The notes below the pieces were generated by a model that ran no database searches, was not told the origin of the DNA, and saw only the letters and a program-made list of their open reading frames with translations. The position numbers were made by a program, and so were the translations under genes. DNA of 64,000 nucleotides from Nitrosospira lacus (GTDB lineage: Bacteria; Pseudomonadota; Gammaproteobacteria; Burkholderiales; Nitrosomonadaceae), in NCBI RefSeq assembly GCF_000355765.4, contig NZ_CP021106.3, forward strand, positions 434,001 to 498,000, in the 5' to 3' direction. Positions within the stretch are counted from its first letter, which is position 1, and every line of letters begins with the position of its first letter. This document shows positions 1-9,036 of the stretch, one piece after another.

Positions 1-194
1 CGCCAATCCGTTGGCAAGAATAAAGCCGGGGTAAATCGTAAAAAATCATGTACGTTACGACAACCGATGCGCTGCTTGATACGTTATATCAAGATGATCC
101 TGGAGAATGACATCTGGGCGATCCAGCTCATCGGTCAACCAGGTGTGGGATATCCTGACTTCATATGAACCGCGACTGCGGAATGGAGACTTAC

Positions 195-686
195 ATGAAA
201 AAAATCAGATTAATGTGCCTTGCGCTCATTCTGCTCGGAGCCTTTCCTGCAACCACCGTATGGGCTAACGGGAGGGGCCATCATCACGGAGGAGGCTTTG
301 GATGGGGATTGGGGCTGGGGCTGTTGGGCGGCTATGGCCTGGGTTACTACGGCAGGATACCCTATCTCCCCTATTACGGGTACCCGCCTGCATATCGCTT
401 TGCACCCTATGGGTATGGTTACGGGTATGGACCTGGCTATGGGTATGGATATGGACCTGGCTATGGTTATGCGCCATACGGGTATGGGTACCCGCCTGTT
501 ATGACGGTACCTTCAGCCCCACCCGTTTATATTCAGCAGCAGCCACAGGTGATACAGACCCAGCCAATAGCACCGCCAGCTCAAGCCAACTATTGGCATT
601 ATTGCCGCAAGCCGGAAGGTTACTATCCCTACATCAAAAACTGCCCTGACGGCTGGCTGCAGGTCGCCCCACAGCCTGCTCAATAA
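195..686 (+). CDS. Secreted Gly/Tyr/Pro-rich protein
   Basis: 163 aa. A signal peptide is visible at the N-terminus (KKIR, a hydrophobic stretch LMCLALILLGAF, then a likely AxA-type site after VWA). The mature part starts with a GRGHHHGGG segment and continues as glycine/tyrosine-rich repeats of the GYGYGPGYGYGY type (about residues 40-105), then a Pro/Gln-rich linker. The last 40 residues hold two cysteines in WHYCRKPEGYYPYIKNC, a short conserved tail seen in many small exported proteobacterial proteins. I chose the ATG at 195 because GGAG lies 6 nt upstream; an in-frame ATG at 165 would hide the signal peptide. Role unknown; an envelope or surface protein is an inference. Confidence 0.75.
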   Translation: MKKIRLMCLALILLGAFPATTVWANGRGHHHGGGFGWGLGLGLLGGYGLGYYGRIPYLPYYGYPPAYRFAPYGYGYGYGPGYGYGYGPGYGYAPYGYGYPPVMTVPSAPPVYIQQQPQVIQTQPIAPPAQANYWHYCRKPEGYYPYIKNCPDGWLQVAPQPAQ

Positions 687-775
687 GCAATATATACAAT
701 ATAGCCGCACCGTCACCGCCCCAAGTGACGGTGCACTGAGCTGACCGGGGCCAGCGAAGGTCTTGCCGTGCACAA

Positions 776-3193
776 TCACGAGCGTTTGCGCCTTACCTTC
801 GGACGCTGTGACTCCTGGCAAGCGCGGCGATAAGCCAGCAAGGTCTGATGAGCGCGACCCAATACGCTGTCGTGCGGATAATTACCTGTCTCGTCCGCCA
901 TGCCGGCCGGGAAACCAGTGAGCAGCTGCACGCCTTCGCTCGCATGCTCCGCAGTGTAAATATGGAATAAATTTCCGGCAACTGCCTCGACCACCTTGCG
1001 CTCCAGCATCAGGTGCCGGCGGTTGCGGGCTGGAATCAGTACGCCATGACTGCCATCCAGTCCGGCTGTCTCGCAGACGCTGAAATAGCCTTCTATTTTT
1101 TCGTTGACTCCACCTACCGGCAGCACTTCACCATGCTGATTGACTGCACCGGTTACGGCGATACCCTGTTTGAGGGGCAGATCCGACAGGGACGAGAGCA
1201 GAACATACAGTTCGGCACAGGATGCAGAATCCCCCTCCATGCCGTTATATTCCTGTTCGAACACAATGGAAGCATTGAGCGCAAGTGGTGCGGCATGGAC
1301 AAATAAAGCGGACAGGTAGTTCTGTAATATGAATACCCCCTTATCGTGGATCGGTCCGGACATTTCAACCTCGCGCTCGATGTTGAGTAAGCCATCTTCA
1401 CCCGCAAAGGTGCGTGCCGTGACACGTACCGGAAAGCCAAAGCGGTAATCTCCCAGATCTACCTGGGTTAGACTGTTGAGTTGGCCTACTTTCTCGCCAT
1501 TCAGCGTGATGAGTACATCGCCTTCGGCTATGGACTCCTGCAGGCGTTGTTCAGGGTAGTCATGGCGCAAGACGCGCGCGCGCAGGGCCGCCTCGACATC
1601 CTCCGCATCGACCCGGTGACCGGCACGCGCTTGGCACAGCGCCGCACTTTCCATCACCAGCGCCTCGGCACGGGCGAAAATCGCGCTTTGGCGCAATTGA
1701 TCATCCACTTGACGGTGGGAGTCTTCCAGCAGACATGCAACGGCAGCGGCGGTAAAATGCGGCAGCCCCAGTTCCCGGCAGGCATGGGCAACAAAGATAG
1801 CCGAGGCGCGGCGGGTTTCGGCGCTGGCTAAAAAACTTTCGGCAAAGTCCACCTTGACGCGAAAGCGACGTGCAAACTCCGGGTCTGCCTCCTGCAAGTC
1901 ATAATACTGTTGACGTGAACCGATCAGGACGATCTTGACTTCCACATCCACCGCCTCGGGTACGAGTGAAACAGCCGTGATCGAGGTAAAAGCCGTGCCC
2001 GGTTCCTCGATCTGCAGCCTGTCGCTGCGCAGCAAACGACGCAGCTTTTCCCACACCAGAGCATCGGCCAGCAGGTCGCGCAGATGCAACATCAGGAAAC
2101 CGCCGTGCGCCCGGAGCAAGCTGCCCGCACGAATGCGCGTAAAATCGGTTGCCAGCACATCATTCTCGGACTGATATTCGATACTGCCGAACAGTGAGTG
2201 AAACAACGGGTTGTCCTCGACGATGACCGGCGCACCGTTCAGGCCGTCATTATCCACTACCAGATTAACCCGGTAGCGGGACATCACCCGCTCCAGTTCC
2301 TCCTGCCGGCCCTCCTCATCGGTATCGGAAACCTTAAACAGCTCCAGATTGCCAAGCACATCCTCCATGACTTGTTCCAAGTAGGAACCAAGCTTGACGG
2401 AGTCCTTGATCTGTTTTCTCAATCCGGCACGGATTTCCTGTGATTCGCTCTCCAGCAGCGGTTTCACTACCTGACGCTGCAACGCTGCCAGAGCTTCGTT
2501 CATGACACGCTCCATCGGCCGGATTTTCTCGAAATAACGGGTAATCTCAGCGTGCAGCTCCTGTTCGGCCTGCTCTATCTCGACCCGGCGCGCCTTTGGC
2601 AGGGTAAGCACCTCATCCTCGGTGAGAATATGTCCTTTCTCACCCAGCAGGGTGAAAACTATGTGCCCACCCTCGCGGTGGATAGTGAAATCATGGGATT
2701 CGGCAAAGGCAGTAAGTTCGGTATAAGCCTTGGCCTCTTCCGCCTTGTAGGCTTTTTTAATGCGCTCGCTCCCGACCTTAAAATCCTGCCCACCCAGGCG
2801 TTGCGGTATTTCCATCAGCAGGGATTTTGTCAGCCGCGCCAGAAGTTGACGCAGCAGGCGCCCCTGTCCGGCCGGAAGGCGCAGAGCCAGCGGCCTTTCG
2901 GGCGCATCAAAGTTGTGCAGATAGCATAAGTCGGGCGGTGTCGACCTCATTGCGGCAGCTGCGACCATCGTTTGGCGCAGCAGCGAAGAGCGGCCACTGC
3001 CGACCTCTCCCAGCACGAAAAGGTTATAGTCGGGCTGATCCATCCCCAGACCAAAGCGTGCGGCCATTTCCGCGCGCTCCTGCCCGATCCACGGCAACGG
3101 ATATTGCAGCAATTCCGAACTATCCGAGAATCCAAGCGAATCGGGATCGATGGTCAGGCGCAGATCAGCGGGGAACAGATTTGAGATCGGCAT
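776..3193 (-). CDS. Lon-like ATP-dependent protease (S16, YcbZ/LonB-like)
   Basis: 805 aa. An N-terminal AAA+ domain carries a P-loop (GEVGSGRSS, residues 62-70; Arg in place of Lys, from memory common in this branch). It is interrupted by a long helical insertion of about residues 130-300, followed by a Lon-type proteolytic domain. The Ser-Lys dyad is visible as GDSAS and, further on, NEKIEGYF. It has the length and order of the YcbZ-like soluble Lon relatives, not of LonA (no N-terminal substrate domain). A role in ATP-dependent degradation of cytoplasmic proteins is inferred from the family. It stands alone, convergent with the gene at 195-686. Confidence 0.9.
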   Translation of the reverse strand: MPISNLFPADLRLTIDPDSLGFSDSSELLQYPLPWIGQERAEMAARFGLGMDQPDYNLFVLGEVGSGRSSLLRQTMVAAAAMRSTPPDLCYLHNFDAPERPLALRLPAGQGRLLRQLLARLTKSLLMEIPQRLGGQDFKVGSERIKKAYKAEEAKAYTELTAFAESHDFTIHREGGHIVFTLLGEKGHILTEDEVLTLPKARRVEIEQAEQELHAEITRYFEKIRPMERVMNEALAALQRQVVKPLLESESQEIRAGLRKQIKDSVKLGSYLEQVMEDVLGNLELFKVSDTDEEGRQEELERVMSRYRVNLVVDNDGLNGAPVIVEDNPLFHSLFGSIEYQSENDVLATDFTRIRAGSLLRAHGGFLMLHLRDLLADALVWEKLRRLLRSDRLQIEEPGTAFTSITAVSLVPEAVDVEVKIVLIGSRQQYYDLQEADPEFARRFRVKVDFAESFLASAETRRASAIFVAHACRELGLPHFTAAAVACLLEDSHRQVDDQLRQSAIFARAEALVMESAALCQARAGHRVDAEDVEAALRARVLRHDYPEQRLQESIAEGDVLITLNGEKVGQLNSLTQVDLGDYRFGFPVRVTARTFAGEDGLLNIEREVEMSGPIHDKGVFILQNYLSALFVHAAPLALNASIVFEQEYNGMEGDSASCAELYVLLSSLSDLPLKQGIAVTGAVNQHGEVLPVGGVNEKIEGYFSVCETAGLDGSHGVLIPARNRRHLMLERKVVEAVAGNLFHIYTAEHASEGVQLLTGFPAGMADETGNYPHDSVLGRAHQTLLAYRRACQESQRPKVRRKRS

Positions 3194-3449
3194 ATGGCCC
3201 CATAGAGAGCAGAGGATTCCAAGTTATTGATTACATACACCACCCGTCTATCACTGCCAAACATAATACAATGGGCGGAGCGCAGGATAGGCTATCTGAT
3301 TCCCCTCTGACACTCAATGCCGATCATGCCGATGCGGATGCAGATGCGAATGCGAATGCGGATGCGGTGTCTGATTCAGCTCCCAGGCGAGCCAACACGC
3401 AGGCTATATACCCCATCGATATGCCGGTCTTCTGCATCAGAAATTCTTC
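3194..3449. repeat. Intergenic region with a GATGCG hexanucleotide tract
   Basis: Gene-free gap between the Lon-like gene and the sugar operon. At about 3328-3366 there is a run of 6-bp units of the type GATGCG/GATGCA/GAATGCG. Such a tract could change length by slippage. An open frame runs through it, but it shadows the Lon-like gene and encodes only an Asp-Ala/Asn-Ala run, so I do not call it a gene. Confidence 0.6.
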
Positions 3450-4466
3450 TTAGCGGAAAGCAAACCATCCAGCTTTCTTTGATAGTTTTGCTTTGCAATC
3501 CCGTAGGGCTAATGCGCCAAATATATCCAGGCTGCCTGCAAGGTTGCTGAGGCGATGAAAATCATCAACGGTTTCCCCCTTATCAAACAATAATTGTAGT
3601 GCGAACAAATCATATGCTGGGGAACCAACCGACAAGGCCATATCGGCAACCAGGAATTCCGGTCTGATGCTGGTATCTATTCCCGCCCGCGCCACTTCAC
3701 CGGCGAAAACCTCGAAGATTAGCCGAGGCTCCATGCTGCAATATTGTTTTAATATCTGGGCAAGCTCAAACATGTCTCTCAACAAGCTGTCCGGCCGGGG
3801 AGCGCTCATGTTTTTATTCCCGTTCCGTATGCGAAACGCCGTAAACTGGTCGGGCAATAAAAACATGTTATGCCCTGACTTTAATATGCGTATCCACATG
3901 TCAAAGTCCTGAAGATTGGTCAGTCTTGGATCGTAACTGCCAACATCCGCGTAGACGGAACGCCGGATCATTGCCGTAGGCGCGCATAGACAGTTCCCAC
4001 GGAAAAAGAAACTATTCAACCATGTGGCCCGATTAAAATCCCGGAATGAGAGCGGTCGTTGGAAATCATTGAACGGCTTATTCTTGTTGCCATCCTCATC
4101 CACTGCCAGGGGTAGACCAAAAAGCGCCGAAATATCCGGCCTGCTCTCCAAAAAATTGACCTGTTTTTCAAGTCGGCCGGGAAGGGCATAATCATCAGAA
4201 TTCAGGATGGCTATATATTCTCCGCTCGCCCTCGCGAGGACTGAATTCATTGCTATCGAGATACCATTGTTCCTGGGCAGGACTTCGAGTTTGATACGCT
4301 CATCCCGAAACTGCCGGACAATCTCAGGTGTGCCGTCCGTAGACCCATCATCCGTTACGACAATTTCAAAATCCTGGAACGATTGATCAAGGACACTTTG
4401 GATTGTCTGATGAACATAGGGGGCATGGTTGTATGATTTAACAACCACGGATACCTTGTGTGACAT
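3450..4466 (-). CDS. Family 2 glycosyltransferase
   Basis: 338 aa GT-A fold glycosyltransferase. The N-terminus VSVVVKSYNHAPYV and the VTDDGSTDGTPEI segment are the GT2 nucleotide-binding hallmarks; ILNSDDYALPGRL supplies the DxD-type metal site. The start is set at 4466 because the AGGAG-type ribosome site (complement of ctcctctt) lies just upstream and the GT2 domain begins at once; a longer in-frame start at 4535 adds 23 unrelated residues. It is the last gene of the leftward sugar operon and probably transfers the sugar made by its neighbours to a lipid carrier or glycan. Donor and acceptor cannot be read from the sequence. Confidence 0.88.
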   Translation of the reverse strand: MSHKVSVVVKSYNHAPYVHQTIQSVLDQSFQDFEIVVTDDGSTDGTPEIVRQFRDERIKLEVLPRNNGISIAMNSVLARASGEYIAILNSDDYALPGRLEKQVNFLESRPDISALFGLPLAVDEDGNKNKPFNDFQRPLSFRDFNRATWLNSFFFRGNCLCAPTAMIRRSVYADVGSYDPRLTNLQDFDMWIRILKSGHNMFLLPDQFTAFRIRNGNKNMSAPRPDSLLRDMFELAQILKQYCSMEPRLIFEVFAGEVARAGIDTSIRPEFLVADMALSVGSPAYDLFALQLLFDKGETVDDFHRLSNLAGSLDIFGALALRDCKAKLSKKAGWFAFR

Positions 4467-4549
4467 AACACTCCTCTTCTGACGGATGACAGCCGGCTTT
4501 CTGGCGCCACGGATATTCCAGGCGTCGCCGGGCATTCAAATACCGGCTA

Positions 4550-5404
4550 TCACCACGCCAACCGCAACCCAAGCCGCCGGCGTAATTCGTTCGGGGTCAT
4601 TACCTTTCTATCGTGTACTGCCGCGAGGGTATGCACCTTCCGGATCATGGCACCGTTGCTCGCAGGAATGGTCCGTTCGACGTCCAGCCACAGGTTGTCT
4701 TCCAGTCCGATGCGAACCCCTGGGGCCGCTGCAACCGCAATCCCGGCGACGGTGAACTGCCAGCGCCCGAGCCCGCCAAGGCAGTAAGTGATATTTGCCG
4801 GCAATGCGGCTAAAAGGCAGCCGATATCGAGAAAGCGTGCCTGCGCCGAAGCGAGATTGCCCAGAATCAGATTGGCATAGATCGGTGCATCGACCAAATC
4901 ATGGTCGATCAGATAACTCACTACATTCGCCATGCCCAGGTCGAAAACTTCAAGCTCCGGTTTTATCCCCCGTGACCTCATTTCATGCGCCAAGCCGATT
5001 ACCGTATCCGGCGAGGTGACGCTGGCGCCTCCTGGAAAATTGAGCGAGGACAAGGTCAATGATGCCATATCGGGGCGCAAGTCGGCATCCAGGGTCAGTA
5101 CCTCGGCACGTTGCTCAAGCGTTATGCCGCCCCGCCCTGAGCAGGAAACACAAATAACCAAGTCCGGACGTTTTTCGCGGATTCCGCCGATAATTCGTGC
5201 ATATATTTCCTTGCGATATGTTGGCGCACCGAGTTCGTCACGGGCATGAAGATGTACGCCGGTGATGCCTATCTCGGCGCATGCCAGCACATCGGCGACG
5301 ATTTCATCGGGCTGCAATGGCACCGATGCAGACAGTGCACGCGTCGGCACCATACCCGTCGGTGCCAGATTCAGGATCAATTCCGATGTTTGTGCAGAGG
5401 ACAT
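4550..5404 (-). CDS. BKACE-family beta-keto acid cleavage enzyme (DUF849)
   Basis: 284 aa, the usual size for 3-keto-5-aminohexanoate cleavage enzyme relatives. The family condenses or cleaves beta-keto acids with acetyl-CoA on a zinc-bearing TIM barrel. The zinc ligands are visible as HLHAR (His51, His53) and the C-terminal GLEDNLWLD glutamate; NLAPTGMVPTR and VSCSGR are further family blocks. Its ATG directly abuts the stop of the acyltransferase gene at 5405, so it is part of the sugar operon. That is an odd place for a BKACE enzyme. One reading is that it makes an acyl-CoA used to decorate the aminosugar (inference). Substrate unknown. Confidence 0.85.
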   Translation of the reverse strand: MSSAQTSELILNLAPTGMVPTRALSASVPLQPDEIVADVLACAEIGITGVHLHARDELGAPTYRKEIYARIIGGIREKRPDLVICVSCSGRGGITLEQRAEVLTLDADLRPDMASLTLSSLNFPGGASVTSPDTVIGLAHEMRSRGIKPELEVFDLGMANVVSYLIDHDLVDAPIYANLILGNLASAQARFLDIGCLLAALPANITYCLGGLGRWQFTVAGIAVAAAPGVRIGLEDNLWLDVERTIPASNGAMIRKVHTLAAVHDRKVMTPNELRRRLGLRLAW

Positions 5405-6073
5405 TTAATACCCCGACATGCTGACTGTAATACCCTTGTATCCAGGGATATTCTCCTTAACGATCCTGGCTGGATTGCCCAATACCAAACAATGTGCCGG
5501 AACGTCGCCGGTAACTACCGCCCCTGCTCCCACAACGGAATTCTCCGCTATAGTGACCTTCGGTAACACGACTGCCCCCGCGCCTATCATTGCCCCTATT
5601 CCGATGGTGACTTCGCCCGCCACAACCGCGCCAGGCCCTACCGACACGAACTGACCTAACGTGGCGTGGTGCCCTATGGTCGCCCCCCGGTTTATAAAGA
5701 CAAAGTACCCAAAGTGGCTATGGGCGCCCAGACTGCAGCCTGCATTGATATAGCCGCCAGGCCCCATGTCCAGGGAACGGGGAACGGCCACGGTGGGGTC
5801 TATCAAACTGTGCGGGCGGGAAAATCCCATGCGCTTGGCCTCCATGGCAGCTAATTGCCGGTTTCCGGGCGTAAATAGCGGTACAACGAAAGGCAAGCCG
5901 GGAATTTCTTCGCCGAGTGCGTCGGGAGTCATGACCGGAATCTCCCTGGATAAGAAACTCTCGCCGATGTAATTCCGTACGCCGGCCGTAATCGACACCC
6001 CCGCCCGGAACAGGCTTTCCTCCACGTCCACGAGGATCGGCGACCCGATTCCATATATAACCACTTGCGTCAT
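5405..6073 (-). CDS. NeuD-like sugar O/N-acyltransferase
   Basis: 222 aa. The N-terminal part (VVIYGIGSPILVDVEESLF) resembles the small nucleotide-binding domain of NeuD/PglD enzymes. The C-terminal half, about residues 100-200, is a left-handed beta-helix made of hexapeptide repeats such as IGHHATLGQFVSVG and IGAGAVVLPKVTI. Family members transfer acetyl or other acyl groups from acyl-CoA to an amino or hydroxyl group of a nucleotide sugar. Its start overlaps the aminotransferase stop by 4 nt (6070-6073), so the two are translationally coupled; the likely substrate is the aminosugar made by that enzyme. Confidence 0.88.
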   Translation of the reverse strand: MTQVVIYGIGSPILVDVEESLFRAGVSITAGVRNYIGESFLSREIPVMTPDALGEEIPGLPFVVPLFTPGNRQLAAMEAKRMGFSRPHSLIDPTVAVPRSLDMGPGGYINAGCSLGAHSHFGYFVFINRGATIGHHATLGQFVSVGPGAVVAGEVTIGIGAMIGAGAVVLPKVTIAENSVVGAGAVVTGDVPAHCLVLGNPARIVKENIPGYKGITVSMSGY

Positions 6074-7164
6074 GGCTTAATAGCCTTATCAATGCTCTCG
6101 GCAATGATCCCTGCATTGCCAGCGGCGACTTCCGGCTGGATGGGAAGACTAAGCAATCGTGGCGAAAGCCACTCGCTATGAGGAAGCTGATCCACAATCG
6201 CATCCTTGAATGCAGGGTGATGATTCAGCAGGGGGTGATAATGGACCGACGTGCCGATACCCATTTCGCTCTGTAGCAAATGAGCAAGCCGGTCTCGATC
6301 TTTGTACGCAATCGCGAATTGGTGATAGACGGCACCTGGGTCGTCCGGTGGCAGAAGCAGATCGAGTCCGGCTAACTCTCGCCGATATTCATCGGCCAGC
6401 GCGCGACGCTCGATATTCCCTGCATCGAGGTGTGGTAGCAGCACAGACAGGATGGCCGCCTGCAACTCATCCATCCGGGAATTGAAGCCCATCGTCGAAC
6501 TGATCCGCTGACTGTCTTTCATGCCATAATGCCGCAGGCTTCGAAGCCTGGCCGCAAGAAGGTCATCATTCGTGACAATCGCGCCCGAATCGCCTATGCC
6601 GCCCAAGTTCTTGGTTGGATAGAACGAAAAAGCCGATGCATGCCCAAAACCTCCCAGCATGCGGCCATCGATACTGGCACCATGTGCTTGAGCACAATCC
6701 TCGAGTACCGCAAGTCCATGGTGCCCGGCTATATCCATCAACCGCAGCATGTTGGCTGGGTGCCCAAACAGATGCACCGGAATGATTGCCGCCGTTCTTG
6801 ACGTAATTCCGGCCTCAACTGCGGCTGGATCGATACAGCGGCTTATCGGATCGATATCCACGAAGCGTGGCCGAGCACCGCAATGCAAAATCGCCTGTGC
6901 CGTTCCGGAAAATGTCAGCGCTGTGGTAATCACCTCATCGCCTGCCCCGATACCCATACCGCGTAAAGTCAAAGCCAGTGCATCGGTACCCGAAGCCACG
7001 CCCACACAATGCTTGACACCCAGGTATGCCGCAAAGTCGGCTTCGAACGACTCTACCGCCGGTCCGAGTATGTAATGTGGCGAAGAGACAGTGTTGGCGA
7101 TGGCACGATCCACCTCCATACGAAATCGAGCGATGCGACGAGAGGGATCCGCCTGAGGAATCAT
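6070..7164 (-). CDS. DegT/DnrJ/EryC1 sugar aminotransferase
   Basis: 364 aa PLP-dependent aminotransferase. Family blocks seen: GVASGTDALALTLRG (phosphate-binding loop), EDCAQAHGA (Asp that holds the PLP ring nitrogen) and SFYPTKNLGGIGDSGA with the Schiff-base lysine. It converts a keto-sugar nucleotide to an aminosugar. The preceding gene (7171-7572) is a 3,4-ketoisomerase-like cupin, so the pair resembles FdtA/FdtB or QdtA/QdtB, which make 3-amino-3,6-dideoxy-hexoses on dTDP. The exact sugar is an inference. Only 6 nt separate the two genes. Confidence 0.9.
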   Translation of the reverse strand: MIPQADPSRRIARFRMEVDRAIANTVSSPHYILGPAVESFEADFAAYLGVKHCVGVASGTDALALTLRGMGIGAGDEVITTALTFSGTAQAILHCGARPRFVDIDPISRCIDPAAVEAGITSRTAAIIPVHLFGHPANMLRLMDIAGHHGLAVLEDCAQAHGASIDGRMLGGFGHASAFSFYPTKNLGGIGDSGAIVTNDDLLAARLRSLRHYGMKDSQRISSTMGFNSRMDELQAAILSVLLPHLDAGNIERRALADEYRRELAGLDLLLPPDDPGAVYHQFAIAYKDRDRLAHLLQSEMGIGTSVHYHPLLNHHPAFKDAIVDQLPHSEWLSPRLLSLPIQPEVAAGNAGIIAESIDKAIKP

Positions 7165-7170
7165 CGCCAG

Positions 7171-7572
7171 CTAGCCCTCCTGGAAAAGAGGCTGCGGCCG
7201 ATTGAAGTGCCGCGACTCCGCATAAGTCAGGGATGACACAACGAGAAGGATTGTTCCCGGAGAAAATTCCTTTAGCCGCAGCCAGACCCCAGGGCGAATC
7301 CAAAGCGCCTTCTGATTGCCAACCAAGCGCAGGCTGGCTTGCCGAATACCGTTGTCCAGTTCGACCGTGACCGATCCGGTCATGATAGTGATCAGTTCTT
7401 CGGATGTTCCCGCATGCCCTGCCCGTTCGCTCGACGGATCGGACACCGTGATATAAAAAATGCGCCTGGGTGCAAATGGGAGGCCATCCTGCTCCTCGAG
7501 CGCGACGAGGGAACCGCGCTCGTCCACATGGACAACATGCGTCAGCAGTTCGACGCCTTCGATAACCTGCAT
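7171..7572 (-). CDS. FdtA/QdtA-like cupin (WxcM-like)
   Basis: 133 aa single-domain cupin. The N-terminal HVDERGSLVALEEQDGLPF and the following RRIFYI match dTDP-sugar 3,4-ketoisomerases. It is the first gene of the leftward operon. An oddity: the family's catalytic HAH element (as in RRGYHAHK) reads here as ERAGHAGTSEE. The first His is kept but the second is Gly and the Lys is gone. The enzyme may therefore be altered or act as a different WxcM-like protein. The cupin fold is likely; the ketoisomerase activity is uncertain. Confidence 0.75.
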   Translation of the reverse strand: MQVIEGVELLTHVVHVDERGSLVALEEQDGLPFAPRRIFYITVSDPSSERAGHAGTSEELITIMTGSVTVELDNGIRQASLRLVGNQKALWIRPGVWLRLKEFSPGTILLVVSSLTYAESRHFNRPQPLFQEG

Positions 7573-8231
7573 CGTAGAATTCTTACGTAGAAAGGTTTAA
7601 GTTTTACAAGTGGCGCGCGCTATCCATGCTGCAGGCAAATAGCATGAACGGCATCACTCTCGATCCTGCCCTATCCAAAAATCAATAAGAATTTATATGA
7701 TTTGGGGTACAGGTTATGAAGCATTGAATCTGAAGCTGAAGCACCCGTTGCTAGCTTTTATCTGGAATATTACCCATCAATTGCCGACTGTGGATAGCCA
7801 CTGAATTTCAAATATTTTCGCTGAAATTTTAAGGTACTGAAAAATGTTACATCAATTAAAACTAGCGCTTAATTTATGCCAAGACGACCTATGGAATGTT
7901 GGAAATATTCGGTTCCAGCTAACAAGAAATTCATTTAAGACCGGCGAACGCCATTGTGAAGCCAGTCTTGATCAGAGACTCGCCCAATGCTGACGCTTTG
8001 ATAGCTGAAATGCTCGTTGCTCTTTCTCGATCTCATCCTTTATGACCATAAGACACAATTCACTCGATCCGGTATCACCATCAAAAATGAGAGTACCCCC
8101 GCATTAAGCCCGCAATGCAGGCGAGAGGCTAGGCATTGGACTCCATAAATGCGAGTCCGTCTGCCGAATTATTCACATTTCTTCTGTTGAAAATCCACAA
8201 TTCCCCATTAGAAGTTACCCCTGCGTTACCC
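7573..8231. other. Gene-poor intergenic region
   Basis: About 660 bp of AT-richer sequence upstream of the sugar operon. I see no open frame with codon structure, no RNA gene and no clear repeat. The operon promoter should lie near 7580-7700, but I could not pick a convincing one. Confidence 0.6.
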
Positions 8232-8266
8232 AAAAAGAAAACGGGGTCAGCATATTGGCTAACCCC
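8232..8266 (-). terminator. Rho-independent terminator of the tRNA-Lys copy
   Basis: On the minus strand a GGGGTTAGC / GCTGACCCC stem with one mismatch is followed by GTTTTCTTTTT. It lies just past the 3' end of the decayed tRNA-Lys copy. Confidence 0.75.
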
Positions 8267-8275
8267 TTGATTATT

Positions 8276-8350
8276 TGGTGGGTCGTAGCGAATCGAACGC
8301 TGGACCTACGGATTAAGAATCCGCTGCCCTACCATCTGAGCTAACGTCCC
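8276..8350 (-). pseudogene. Decayed tRNA-Lys(CUU) copy
   Basis: 75 nt, an obvious duplicate of the intact tRNA-Lys at 20036-20111: the same anticodon loop (CTT) and a CCA end. It has lost one nucleotide in the 3' strand of the T-stem and has an A-A mismatch in the acceptor stem, so it is probably not functional. The duplication goes on into the 5' flank: about 8343-8466 matches about 20103-20231 closely. It marks the left side of the cbb region. Confidence 0.8.
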
Positions 8351-8590
8351 GGAATTCCAAGGAATCTGGCGGAAATGAGAAGCTTGAGTCTCAGCTCCGC
8401 ATTGGTCAACTTCTTCAAGTAGCGAATGCTACCACATCCGTTGAGAGATTCGAATGGCTGATGTGCAGCGGAAATTTGGATCTACCCAAGCATTTCCTTG
8501 TGCGCAATTATCTGTTGGTTCGGAATTGTCCCTTATCTTGTTATTCATGACCCGACGTGCAGATGGATCATTCCATCAATACAAAGCGAA

Positions 8591-8700
8591 GTGATTTTAG
8601 GCGTGGATACGCATCTGGATACCCACGTTGCCGCAGTCATCAGTCAAGGAGGAAGACTCCTTGGCACGCTTGCGACGCCAACCAATGCTGCCGATAAAAG
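8591..8700 (+). pseudogene. IS110-family transposase fragment
   Basis: The translation ILGVDTHLDTHVAAVISQGG matches the N-terminal DEDD catalytic domain of IS110-type transposases (first Asp in GVDTH). The similarity stops after about 36 residues; the remainder of the roughly 330 aa protein is missing. Confidence 0.7.
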
Positions 8701-8832
8701 CCCAATGCTGCCCGAACACGCCAGCGCGCAAAATTACTGGCAACCTCTACGAATCCGTTCGAGATCCGGTGCGCGCCATCGCCAAGACAGAGGCATACCA
8801 ACAATCATGCAAGGGATAGAAAAAAAGTGAAA

Positions 8833-8985
8833 TGCTGTTTACCCACCTCAAACGCATCCTGAAACTGTATCGATTGCGTTTGCGATATCTAAGTGGTGCC
8901 AGATGAGTTTCTATTGGCGGTAACTGTCCAGAATTTACGATGGATGGCGCGCCATTTGAAAACTGACATCGAGGATATACTTTAC
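8833..8985 (+). pseudogene. DDE transposase C-terminal fragment (IS1182/IS5-like)
   Basis: Translation gives THLKRILKLYRLRLRYLSGA and then, after a one-base frameshift near 8898, DEFLLAVTVQNLRWMARHLK. This is the typical C-terminus of DDE transposases of the IS1182/IS5 type. It is truncated and frameshifted, a dead remnant next to cbbX. The family name is from memory. Confidence 0.6.
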
Positions 8986-9036
8986 CCTGAAAAAATACAA
9001 CAGCGCACCACGCTTCATGTTTTTTGCAACAAAACC

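Noticed and set aside
2-34. End of a possible coding frame (ANPLARIKPG and a stop) at the window edge
   Set aside because: Only ten codons are visible; they cannot be told from chance.
2827-3453. Open frame encoding an Asp-Ala/Asn-Ala run
   Set aside because: It is mostly antisense to the Lon-like gene and gets its length from the GATGCG tract.
8276-8350. Second functional tRNA-Lys(CUU)
   Set aside because: One base is missing from the T-stem and the acceptor stem has a mismatch, so it is listed as a pseudogene.
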